Origin: Fuerstiella sp.
GTDB lineage: Bacteria > Planctomycetota > Planctomycetia > Planctomycetales > Planctomycetaceae
Length of the DNA stretch: 64,000 nucleotides
Direction: 5' to 3'
Assembly: GCA_022843805.1 (NCBI GenBank)
Contig: JALHMY010000034.1
Coordinates: 20,700 to 84,699 of the forward strand
The position numbers were made by a program, and so were the translations under genes. Below, piece after piece: positions 53,253 to 61,126 of this stretch. The number at the start of each line of letters is the position of its first letter. The stretch's first letter is position 1. The notes below the pieces were generated by a model, which was given only the letters and a program-made list of their open reading frames with translations, did no database searches and had not been told where the DNA came from.

Positions 53253-55112
53253 ATGGCAGCACCCACACTTCATCTGATGTGGAAAGAATACCGTACATTA
53301 CGACCCCTCTGGCTGGGGGTGTTGTTGCTGGTGTCGGCGATAATGCTGATCTGGATTCCGCTGAGACCGGGTAACCGGTTTGAAGTGCTCATCGAAGCGG
53401 TTTACATGCCGGTTGCCGCGTCCTTTCTGTTTGCAGTCGCCGCCATTTGCATCGTGTTTGCAGTTGAGGCAGAGGAGCGGACGTTTCTGTTGTTGCAGCA
53501 GTTGTCTCCGACCTGGTGGCAGCTCATGAAAGGGAAGCTTTCGATAGTGCTGCTGGGGCAACTGTCGATGATCCCTGCGCTGATGATGATCAGTCTGGGT
53601 ATTGAGCTGATAGTCGGGATTATTGTTCCGGGTCGTGCGCTTGCCCGGTCATCCGGGCCTTCTTTTGTTGCTCCGCCTGCGTGGAACGAGGGAGCTGTGC
53701 TGTTTGCAGGAGTTTACCTGTTTTGTCGAATCAGTGCCGTTGTATTGCCACCATTCTGGTGGTCAATGACTCGAAGCCGGGTGGTAACGGCGGCAATGGG
53801 ATCAGTCATCTCGATTTTGGTGATCAGCAGCCTGATCATTCCCATGGAGGCAGCAGTCCGATCCGAATCCGGCATACTGGTGGGGCAGCTCATTTTATTG
53901 GAGGTCGCTGTATGGCTGGGCGCTGCCTGTCTGACAGTATTGTTGTCGATTGCATGGTATCGCGGCAAGGTGCCGGTGGGGCGGTCGTTCACGCATCGCG
54001 TCTGGACACGTCGGCAACAGCTTGTCTTGCTGCTGACACTGACGGCGCTGATCGGTTTTCTGATCGCATGGAGGATTCAGCCGAGCGTTTCACGAAACTT
54101 CTCATTGACCCTTCCGGTGGCCTTAAGGCTGGTTAGCGGGATTATTCTGATGATCGCGGTCCTGTCCGTTTTCAGAAAGCGGGTTAACGATGTCCTGCGA
54201 TCTGTAGGACAGTTGGGTACGTCAGAACAGACGTCTGACCGGTCGGCTTCTGCAGCGATACTGAACCGGATGATCGAGCGTCTTAGTTTTGGTCCCCGCC
54301 GGATCTCCACGTGGGAGGAATCGCAGATTCGAGTCATCAGCATGCTGATATGGAAGGACGTGGCAACCGCTGTCCGGTTTCTTTTGCTTTGGGTGATGAT
54401 CGGCGGGTTATTGATCAGCCTCTGTTCCGGCGGTCGCAGTTATTTCGAAATCGTGCCTGTGATTATGTTTCTGGCAGTTTGTTGCCAGGAGTGCGGTCTG
54501 CGAACTTTTCGCATGGAGCAGACAGGTCGTATGGGTTCGTTTCTTGCGTATCGCGGAGTTGCTCCGGGAACTGTCTGGTGGGCGAAAACTGTGTTTTGGG
54601 GCGGGTTGATGTTGCTGGGGGCCGGTATTGCTCTGAAAGTTGACGAAGCCGTCCTGCAGAACATCCAGGCGGCAGTTGGTCCGGAATTGCTGAAGATGTA
54701 TACGGAACGAGGCATTGCACCAAAGTCGCTGATGGCGCTGATCGATACGTTGGATGGCACGGTGAGTACGTCGACGGGCTGGATACCTTTTAGGTCTTCG
54801 CTGCCATTCGCATTTGTCAGCTGTTGTTTCACCGCCGGACTTTTGGCAGCCAGCTGGATACGAACGCCTGCGATTTCCTTTTTTGCTGCAACCGTGCTCA
54901 CTTCAGCACTGCTGGCTTCCATGTGGTTTTTGCTGACCCGAAGTATACCGTTTGACGTAACGCTTTGGCCGGTGCTTCTGGTCTGGCTGCTGGGATCGCG
55001 TCTGACGATACGACAGTCGCTCGACAGATGGATGTCGTGGCGGCTTGCGGCGGGCCGAATGCTTATTCTGGTCGTCCCCGTGTTACTGGCGACGGCAATG
55101 GCCCTGGGGTAG
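53253..55112 (+). CDS. ABC-2-like permease of a GntR-linked cassette
   Basis: From the ATG at 53253 (GGAG eight bases upstream) the 619-residue protein has two sets of membrane helices: an N-terminal set of about six (for example WLGVLLLVSAIMLIWIPL, VAASFLFAVAAICIVFAVEA, GQLSMIPALMMISLGIELIV) and a C-terminal set of about six. The two halves may reflect an internal duplication: both start with a soluble MWKEYRTLRPLW / MLIWKDVATAVRFLLLW motif typical of ABC-2 permeases. It has no recognised extracellular domain. It begins 117 bases after the ATPase gene and is surely its partner. Confidence 0.8.
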   Translation: MAAPTLHLMWKEYRTLRPLWLGVLLLVSAIMLIWIPLRPGNRFEVLIEAVYMPVAASFLFAVAAICIVFAVEAEERTFLLLQQLSPTWWQLMKGKLSIVLLGQLSMIPALMMISLGIELIVGIIVPGRALARSSGPSFVAPPAWNEGAVLFAGVYLFCRISAVVLPPFWWSMTRSRVVTAAMGSVISILVISSLIIPMEAAVRSESGILVGQLILLEVAVWLGAACLTVLLSIAWYRGKVPVGRSFTHRVWTRRQQLVLLLTLTALIGFLIAWRIQPSVSRNFSLTLPVALRLVSGIILMIAVLSVFRKRVNDVLRSVGQLGTSEQTSDRSASAAILNRMIERLSFGPRRISTWEESQIRVISMLIWKDVATAVRFLLLWVMIGGLLISLCSGGRSYFEIVPVIMFLAVCCQECGLRTFRMEQTGRMGSFLAYRGVAPGTVWWAKTVFWGGLMLLGAGIALKVDEAVLQNIQAAVGPELLKMYTERGIAPKSLMALIDTLDGTVSTSTGWIPFRSSLPFAFVSCCFTAGLLAASWIRTPAISFFAATVLTSALLASMWFLLTRSIPFDVTLWPVLLVWLLGSRLTIRQSLDRWMSWRLAAGRMLILVVPVLLATAMALG

Positions 55113-55321
55113 CCACGGATTGGCAGGGAGCAACTTTGCTGCAATGGCGTCGACGTGGGACGGGCGTTTTATCGTGGGTTGCATGACGGGTTATTTCAGA
55201 GTTGCTATGCTGTGAGAAGCTGGTGGTTTCATACAGAAATCACCGGCTGTGGAGAAGCAAATCTCCATGACCTGTCTGATTCCCACCATCCGACGAACTC
55301 GCCTCTTTCCGGGAGTGCTCC

Positions 55322-56719
55322 ATGCCTGCCTGTTCATGCCGACGACTTATTGTTTTTCTTTTGCTGACTCTCGTCAGTATATCCTCCACGAGTATATCCT
55401 CCACGAAGGTCCAGGCCGAAGACGGCTGGAAGGCGGGAGTTGCAAAAGAAGTGATTACTCCTCCGGAACCCATGTGGATGTCCGGGTATGCAGGGCGTGA
55501 CAAACCAGCGGAAGGCACGCTGCACGAGTTATGGGCGAAAGCCGTTGTGCTGCAGGATCCGCATGGGAAAACGCTGGTTCTGGTAACCCTGGACCTGGTC
55601 GGCATCGATCGACAGACGTCACAGAAAATCTGTAAACAGCTGCAGGACGCTCATCAGCTGGAACGTTCTCAGATTGCACTTTCCACCTCTCATACGCATA
55701 CCGGTCCTGTTGTGGGTTCCAATCTGACAACGATGTATCAGTTCGATGAACGCAATCAGAAACTGATTGACGACTATACCGTGTTTTTGCAGGCGAGGAT
55801 CAGCAGTGCGGTGGCCAAAGCCTTTGGCGCGCTGCAGCCATCGGTCATTCGTTATGGCGAGGGCCATTGTTCTGTGGCCGTGAATCGTCGAAACAATCGC
55901 GAGGCCGATGTGCCGATGCTGCGGGCAGCGGGGATGCTGAACGGCCCCGTGGACCATACCGCTCCGGTTTTGTCGGTTCGAAGTCCTGAGGGCAAACTGC
56001 GGGCCGTCGTCTTTGGTTATGCGTGCCATGCAACCGTGCTGAGCTTCTTTCAGTGGAGTGGAGACTGGCCCGGTTTTGCTCAGATTGAAATTGAAAAGCT
56101 GCACCCGGATGCCATCGCCCTGTTTTGGGCCGGATGCGGTGCTGATCAGAATCCTCTTCCCCGTCGCACAGTGGAAATTGCCGAGGCGTATGGCAGACAG
56201 GTTGCAACAAGTGTGGATCAGGTGCTTTCGAGTCCCATGAAGGAAGTAAAAGGCGGACTGACAGCTCAGTATCAGGAGATTGATCTGGCACTCGGGCAGT
56301 TGCCTTCTCGTGAGCAGATTGAAAAAGACGCAGCGTCGTCGGATATCTTTGTGGTTCGTCGGGCAAAGCAGTTGCTGCGTACCATTGAAAAAGACGGAAA
56401 GCTGTCGCAGACCTATCCTTACCCGATTCAGGTTTGGGGAATTGGCAGCGACGTCAATATGGTCTTTCTGGGAGGAGAAGTGGTTGTTGAGTACAGTCTT
56501 CGGCTGAAGGCCGAACTCCCCGAGCCGATGACCTGGGTGGCGGGCTACAGCAACGATGTGATGGCCTACATACCTTCGGCCCGTGTTCTGAAGGAAGGCG
56601 GCTACGAAGGCGCAAGCTCAATGATTTATTATGGACTGCCCACTGTCTGGTCTTCATCCGTGGAAGAGGATATCAGCCGGGCCGTGGGTGAAGTTCGGGC
56701 AAAAGTCCGTGCTCACTAA
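55322..56719 (+). CDS. Neutral/alkaline ceramidase-like exported protein
   Basis: The 465-residue protein has a signal peptide (RRLIVFLLLTLVSISSTSIS) and the neutral/alkaline non-lysosomal ceramidase N-terminal fold: GWKAGVAKEVITPPEPMWMS, GYAGRDKPAEGTLHELWAKA, VTLDLVGIDRQTSQKICKQL, LSTSHTHTGP with zinc-site His, VFGYACHATVLSFFQWSGDW and FWAGCGADQNPLPRRTVEIA. Planctomycetes encode many such proteins, and their real substrates are mostly unknown. The signal peptide contains a tandem 15-base repeat (SISST twice). GGGAG lies before the ATG. A terminator follows at 56785. It stands alone. Confidence 0.87.
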   Translation: MPACSCRRLIVFLLLTLVSISSTSISSTKVQAEDGWKAGVAKEVITPPEPMWMSGYAGRDKPAEGTLHELWAKAVVLQDPHGKTLVLVTLDLVGIDRQTSQKICKQLQDAHQLERSQIALSTSHTHTGPVVGSNLTTMYQFDERNQKLIDDYTVFLQARISSAVAKAFGALQPSVIRYGEGHCSVAVNRRNNREADVPMLRAAGMLNGPVDHTAPVLSVRSPEGKLRAVVFGYACHATVLSFFQWSGDWPGFAQIEIEKLHPDAIALFWAGCGADQNPLPRRTVEIAEAYGRQVATSVDQVLSSPMKEVKGGLTAQYQEIDLALGQLPSREQIEKDAASSDIFVVRRAKQLLRTIEKDGKLSQTYPYPIQVWGIGSDVNMVFLGGEVVVEYSLRLKAELPEPMTWVAGYSNDVMAYIPSARVLKEGGYEGASSMIYYGLPTVWSSSVEEDISRAVGEVRAKVRAH

Positions 56720-56784
56720 TCGAGCCGGCAGGTAGCTGGCTAATGGGACTTCCGGAATTGTTGTGCGCTGTCGAAGCGGAGCGG

Positions 56785-56819
56785 GCGGGATGAGGTTACT
56801 CTCATCCCGCTCTGTTTTT
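56785..56819 (+). terminator. Intrinsic terminator after the ceramidase-like gene
   Basis: GCGGGATGAG (56785-56794) and CTCATCCCGC (56801-56810) form a ten-base perfect stem with a six-base loop, followed by TCTGTTTTT. It lies 66 bases after the stop codon. Confidence 0.8.
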
Positions 56820-56982
56820 GCAGGATGTTTCGTTTGCTGGTGATGTACCAGAAGACTTACCATGATTGAGAACACGGGTTGTCTTTGGTAGCCAGCAAAG
56901 TGGTTGTCCGTTAATCTGAAGAACGTGGAGAGAGAGCCGGTTGAAGCGAAGCTGTATTGTTCAGCAGCAATACAGAGCAAAA

Positions 56983-57621
56983 ATGTCTTCTCAGGCGAAG
57001 CAAAAAGTGAGAGACGGTCGAAAGCGGGGAATTTCTATTCTTCTGCTCCTGAGTCTCTGCGCCGTGTTTTTCCCATTCTCTTTTCACTCTGCCAGTCTTC
57101 AAAACCTCCTTCCCGGTGCATCAGGCATCCCGAGTACTCCTGAGAAGGACCGTACCGCCGCATTTCCATGTCAGGATCGGCCATGTGGCTGCCGTTCGGC
57201 CGAGCAGTGCTGGAAGAAGTGTTGTTGTTTCAGCAATGCACAGAAGCTTGCCTGGGCCAGGAAGAATCAGGTGGATGTGCCGGAGTTTGTTGTGGCAGCC
57301 GCTGCGGCCGAGCGGGCACCCATGCTGAACGCATCGCAGCCTCACAATGCCCGGTCGTATGCTTCATGTTGCCGGAAGTCGAAGGAAGTCGATACATCGG
57401 CGGGCGAGTCGTCCAGGAATCGCCGAGTGATTGCGTTGAATGTTTGGCAGTGCAATGGACTGAGTGTTTTGTTTGCCACGCTTTCGCTGGCAATGCTGCC
57501 TTCCGCAGCAAGTCCTGAACAGCTTGCGACGCCATCACGAGAGCTGATCGAAACGCCCTGTTCATTGCTCCCTGAGCAGGTTGGCGCACCTCCGGAACCG
57601 CCGCCCCGATTGTTTGCGTGA
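56983..57621 (+). CDS. Cys-rich membrane-linked protein of unknown function
   Basis: From the ATG at 56983 the 212-residue protein has an N-terminal hydrophobic segment (ISILLLLSLCAVFFPFSF) and a distinctive Cys block (FPCQDRPCGCRSAEQCWKKC, then CCFSNAQKLAWARKNQV). Cys blocks of the form CGC-x4-QCW-x2-CCC followed by KLAWA occur in hypothetical proteins of diverse bacteria, and I believe this is that family, function unknown; metal binding is likely. A later CCRK motif and a hydrophobic stretch near 160-177 follow. A TTG at 56941 would add 14 residues and has a GA-rich run upstream, so the start is uncertain. Confidence 0.6.
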   Translation: MSSQAKQKVRDGRKRGISILLLLSLCAVFFPFSFHSASLQNLLPGASGIPSTPEKDRTAAFPCQDRPCGCRSAEQCWKKCCCFSNAQKLAWARKNQVDVPEFVVAAAAAERAPMLNASQPHNARSYASCCRKSKEVDTSAGESSRNRRVIALNVWQCNGLSVLFATLSLAMLPSAASPEQLATPSRELIETPCSLLPEQVGAPPEPPPRLFA

Positions 57622-57658
57622 GTCGCTGATTGAGCTCATTGAGCTAATTGAGTCAACT

Positions 57659-57682
57659 GGCAGTCGGGATTACCCGACTGCC
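57659..57682 (+). terminator. Hairpin after the Cys-rich gene
   Basis: GGCAGTCGGG (57659-57668) and CCCGACTGCC (57673-57682) pair perfectly around ATTA, 38 bases after the stop. The following sequence is not U-rich, so it may be only a stabilising or pausing hairpin. The remaining sequence to 58009 holds three short ATTGAG(C/T) repeats (57629-57653) and no gene. Confidence 0.5.
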
Positions 57683-58009
57683 CTGCCCGGTGCTGTGAGG
57701 CTTCACGGTCTGCAATGCGCCTCTGAGGTTGCATTTTTCAGAGCGACAGGAAGTGAATTCCTGAGTTCTTCTGATGGCGTAGTACCGTGGCTGAACGGCA
57801 AATGTATTTTAGCGGCTTGTGTTAGCACGCTCACTTTCAGTTCTGGCTCGCTCTCCACAAAGCAGGTTGTTCTGCGATGTGAGCGTGCCATCATGTGCCG
57901 CTGAAATGGACATTTTCCACCGGGATTACAGGTAGCCTGCGACCATTTCTGAAGCTAGGATGTGCAGGGCCGTGAATACGGTTCCTTTCAGAAAATGGAA
58001 AGTCAGTCC

Positions 58010-60187
58010 ATGAAGAGTACTCAGGCAGTCGGAATCGACCTGGGAACGACCTATTCGTGTATCGCCTGTCTTAACGAACATGGTCAGCCCGTCACCATTC
58101 CCAATCAGGAAGGGGAACTGGCCACTCCGTCCGTCGTTTTTTTCGACGATGAGCAGCCGATTGTTGGCACTGAGGCATTGCGAAATTCCATTGCACATCC
58201 GGATCGGGTGGTCCAGCATGCCAAGCGATACATGGGTGATGCGCGGAAGACATGGCAAATTGGTGGAACGCAATACTCACCGTTTCACATTTCCGGAATG
58301 ATCATTCGCAAGCTTGTGTCTGCGGCACAGGAGAAAATCGGGGAGATTCGGGAAGCCGTTATTACGGTACCGGCACAGTTTAGTGATGCTCAGCGTCACG
58401 CCACGATTCTCGCCGGCCATGCTGCCGGGCTCGAAAAGATTGAGATGATTAATGAGCCGGTTGCGGCAGCTCTGTGTCACGTCCTTGGCAATGAAGGGCT
58501 TGCATTCACTGAGCTTGCCGTGGATCAGCAGTTGCTCGTGTACGACCTCGGTGGCGGCACGCTCGATCTTGCAGTGGTTCGATATCGGGAAAATGAAGTT
58601 CGTGTCATTGCGGCGGATGGCGACCTCCAGCTGGGTGGGCTCGACTGGACTCAGGTACTGGTTGACATCGCCGCAGAGAATTTTATTGCTGATTTTGGTG
58701 AAGATCCCCGAGAGGACCGTGAGAGTCTGCAGTTTTTGTCACTGGAAGCGGAACAGGCAAAGCGCAGCCTTTCCGTTCGTCCGCGGGCAGCTGTCACGGT
58801 GCAGCATGGATCGCATCGGCGGACTTATCAGATTGAACTGACGGAATTCGAGAGTCGCTGCAAGGCGCTTGTCGCGAGATCTGAAACGGTTACTCGCCGA
58901 ATTCTGAGTGCGAATAAAATGGGTTGGGCACATATTGATGTGGTTCTGACCACCGGTGGTGCGTCGCGCATGCCCATGATACGGGACAGTCTGAAAAAGC
59001 TGGGCGGCAGGACGCTCAACACCTCTTTGTCTCCTGACCAGTCAATTGCACATGGGGCCGCATATTATGCCGGGATGCTGCTGGCAAATCAGCAGTACGC
59101 CAGAACTGTGTTCGACAGTGAGGCCTCATCTCGTCTCCGGCAACTCACTCAGCAGAGTGTCAGTGCGAGAGATTTGGGCATTCTGATTCGGGATGCGGAA
59201 ACGGGTCAGCGGGTGCCGCATTATTTGATTCCCGCCAATTCACCACTGCCAGTTTCCCAGACGCATGTCTTTGGAACGGTTGTGGCGAATCAGAACAGGG
59301 TACATGTCCAGATTGTGGAGAGCGGTGCCGGACCTGGGCTGCCGCCGACGATACTGGGCGCCTGCCGGATTACTCAGCTGCCGCCCCGACTCCCGGAGGG
59401 CAGTGAAGTTGAAGTGACCATCAGCTATGACCGTCAGGCTCGCGTTCACGTGGCCGCACGGGAGGTTTTAAGTGGTGCTCTGGCGGAAGTGGAGATCGTC
59501 AGGTTTGAGAATCTGGAGGCACAGCTGGAGCAGCTGCCGGTTAATGACGCTGTGGTACCACCGCTCGCGGCAAGGCCATCTGTTACGGAGCCGGACCGTG
59601 GCGGATCTGCGGAAGTGTCGGTTCGGGAAATGGGATCATCGGCCCGAACCGGTGCGGAATCCGGTGAGCTGGTCAATTTGCCTCCTGACGATCTGGACTG
59701 GTTTCGGCTTTCGGCGATTCAGGAGACAGTGTTTCCCGAGGAAGAGCGAGAGCAGCCCATACTATTGTGCAATGGTTGCGGGACGGAGCTGAATCGCAGC
59801 GGCGATTGTCCTCAGTGTGGCCCGGTCAGGAAGAAACCGGTGCGTCGCCTGATCCCCGGCGGACGTCGGCATGTGGTTTCGTCGGATGATGCCGGAACTT
59901 CGGCGCTGTCACCTCCCGCGAAATCGGCGACACCGCCTGTGAAATCTGCCCGTCCGATTCGGCGTGCTGATGGTGAAGGTCGGCCGCGTGCCACAGCAAA
60001 AGGTGTGTCTGCTCCGAATTCCGCAGCGTCCGATTCCACTCGGAAGAAACCGCAGAAGCCGGGCAAAGATTCCGGAAGAAGTGCGCCAGAAAGGTCGAAG
60101 AGCCCTTCAAAACCTGGCCGAGGCAAAAGTCGTCAACCGGATCCTGAAGAAGCCGAATTCTGGGACTTGATGGATGAGAACGGATGA
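58010..60187 (+). CDS. DnaK (Hsp70) paralogue with zinc ribbon and basic tail
   Basis: The 725-residue product from the ATG at 58010 has a complete Hsp70 ATPase domain: AVGIDLGTTYSCIACLNEHG, GELATPSVVFFDD, EAVITVPAQFSDAQRHATIL, INEPVAAALCHVLG, LVYDLGGGTLDLAVVRY and VVLTTGGASRMPMIRDSLKK. A shortened substrate-like domain follows (near 380-510). The usual DnaK lid is absent. Instead there is a zinc ribbon near 586-604 (LLCNGCGTELNRSGDCPQCG) and a Lys/Arg/Ser/Pro-rich tail of about 120 residues ending FWDLMDENG. No DnaJ or GrpE gene is adjacent. It is a specialised paralogue rather than the main DnaK. GGAAAG lies six bases before the chosen ATG; ATG 57995 is an alternative. Confidence 0.88.
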   Translation: MKSTQAVGIDLGTTYSCIACLNEHGQPVTIPNQEGELATPSVVFFDDEQPIVGTEALRNSIAHPDRVVQHAKRYMGDARKTWQIGGTQYSPFHISGMIIRKLVSAAQEKIGEIREAVITVPAQFSDAQRHATILAGHAAGLEKIEMINEPVAAALCHVLGNEGLAFTELAVDQQLLVYDLGGGTLDLAVVRYRENEVRVIAADGDLQLGGLDWTQVLVDIAAENFIADFGEDPREDRESLQFLSLEAEQAKRSLSVRPRAAVTVQHGSHRRTYQIELTEFESRCKALVARSETVTRRILSANKMGWAHIDVVLTTGGASRMPMIRDSLKKLGGRTLNTSLSPDQSIAHGAAYYAGMLLANQQYARTVFDSEASSRLRQLTQQSVSARDLGILIRDAETGQRVPHYLIPANSPLPVSQTHVFGTVVANQNRVHVQIVESGAGPGLPPTILGACRITQLPPRLPEGSEVEVTISYDRQARVHVAAREVLSGALAEVEIVRFENLEAQLEQLPVNDAVVPPLAARPSVTEPDRGGSAEVSVREMGSSARTGAESGELVNLPPDDLDWFRLSAIQETVFPEEEREQPILLCNGCGTELNRSGDCPQCGPVRKKPVRRLIPGGRRHVVSSDDAGTSALSPPAKSATPPVKSARPIRRADGEGRPRATAKGVSAPNSAASDSTRKKPQKPGKDSGRSAPERSKSPSKPGRGKSRQPDPEEAEFWDLMDENG

Positions 60188-60321
60188 ATCGGGCGGGTTT
60201 TCCATGTGTTTTTGGTCGAAAACAGAGAATCCCTGCCAGTGTGGCGCGAGCTTGCCAGTTCGGTCAGGCAGGGTTTTCGACAAGGTGGGCACCTTTTTCG
60301 AATTGCAGCCCCAAAGCTGAT

Positions 60322-60350
60322 TTGAAGCGACGGGCAGTTATTGCTATCCT
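60322..60350 (+). promoter_or_regulatory. Candidate promoter of the 29-residue basic protein
   Basis: TTGAAG (60322-60327) and TATCCT (60345-60350) lie 17 bases apart, about 50 bases before the ATG at 60402. The pair is moderately close to the vegetative consensus. Confidence 0.35.
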
Positions 60351-60401
60351 TCGCAGCTTGCAAATGGCTTCCATGGTTTGAATTCCGGAGATTTCTGGCA
60401 A

Positions 60402-60491
60402 ATGGGTACGAAGAAGACGGGCAAGGGCAGGCGAAAAATCGGTCGAAAAAAGCGACGTATGCGGGCCAGAATTCGGCATCGCAAGGGTTAA
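60402..60491 (+). CDS. Tiny highly basic protein (29 residues)
   Basis: The frame encodes 29 residues that start MGTKKTGKGRRKIGRKKRRM and finish RARIRHRKG, with more than half Lys or Arg. Such compact basic peptides are typical of small ribosome-associated proteins (compare the AURKAIP1/COX24-type and Thx families), but I do not have a firm match. A GGAG lies at 60386-60389, slightly far from the ATG. A candidate promoter lies just upstream, so it appears to be its own short transcript. It follows the DnaK paralogue by 214 bases. Confidence 0.55.
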   Translation: MGTKKTGKGRRKIGRKKRRMRARIRHRKG

Positions 60492-60720
60492 ACGCCTCTC
60501 GCCTGGCCGTGTTGATACATTCTTCGTCGGCTGTTCACAGCTGACACGCGCAATGCGTTTTTTGTCGTAATCCGCCATGCCTTTTGGGCATTCAACGGAC
60601 CACAGGGACACGGACGTCAGGCACGCAGAAGACGGAATCGGCTGCACTGACGTGGTCACGTAGTGCTTTGTCCAGCTTTGAAGTTCGGGTCGTGGACCTT
60701 GCTGGTAGTAGACTTTCCTG

Positions 60721-60776
60721 GTAGTGGACCTTGCTAAAGGTCCTGCTGCCACGGGATCTTTAGCAAGATCCGCTAC
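60721..60776. repeat. REP hairpin with nested palindromes
   Basis: Arms at 60721-60743 and 60754-60776 pair at 20 of 23 positions with a ten-base loop. Each arm contains its own small palindrome (GGACCTTGCTAAAGGTCC on the left, GGATCTTTAGCAAGATCC on the right), so the arm differences preserve the inner stems. A partial copy lies just upstream at about 60694-60720. The 635-base gap 60492-61126 holds this repeat and the terminator at 60895, and otherwise nothing recognised. Confidence 0.75.
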
Positions 60777-60894
60777 CTCCAACCCGAATTCTTTATTTGG
60801 ACACGCACTGGCTCTCGTTCCCTGACTGCTGATTTCTATCCGGCATTGAAGCACCTGTTCAGCTCCCTGCTGCGGGACTTCCCGTAAAATACAT

Positions 60895-60934
60895 CAGAAA
60901 GCCCTGCATTAGTCCGATAATGCAGGGCTTTCTG
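60895..60934. terminator. Strong 17-bp hairpin, terminator-like
   Basis: Arms at 60895-60911 and 60918-60934 are perfect complements over 17 bases (core GAAAGCCCTGCATTA) with a six-base loop. A-rich and U-rich ends (AGAAA, TTTCT) allow function in either direction, although the U runs are short. Confidence 0.65.
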
Positions 60935-61126
60935 CATGCGCGGGTTGGATGGGTGATATGGGTCGTGCTGCAAGGGAAAACAGAGTCAGTTAGGAGAAAT
61001 TTGTCGGCTTCGAGTTTGTGGAATCTGAGTGACTTGACAGTGCTTCGCTCAGGTTGAATCCTAATGTTGATTAGTCCGTGTTGCGTTTTGGCAACACGCC
61101 CGCCGCAATACAAAGGGAGATCCGTC

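Noticed and set aside
60264..60854. 196-codon minus-strand frame
   Set aside because: It runs through the REP hairpin at 60721-60776 and antisense to the tiny basic protein; no domain.
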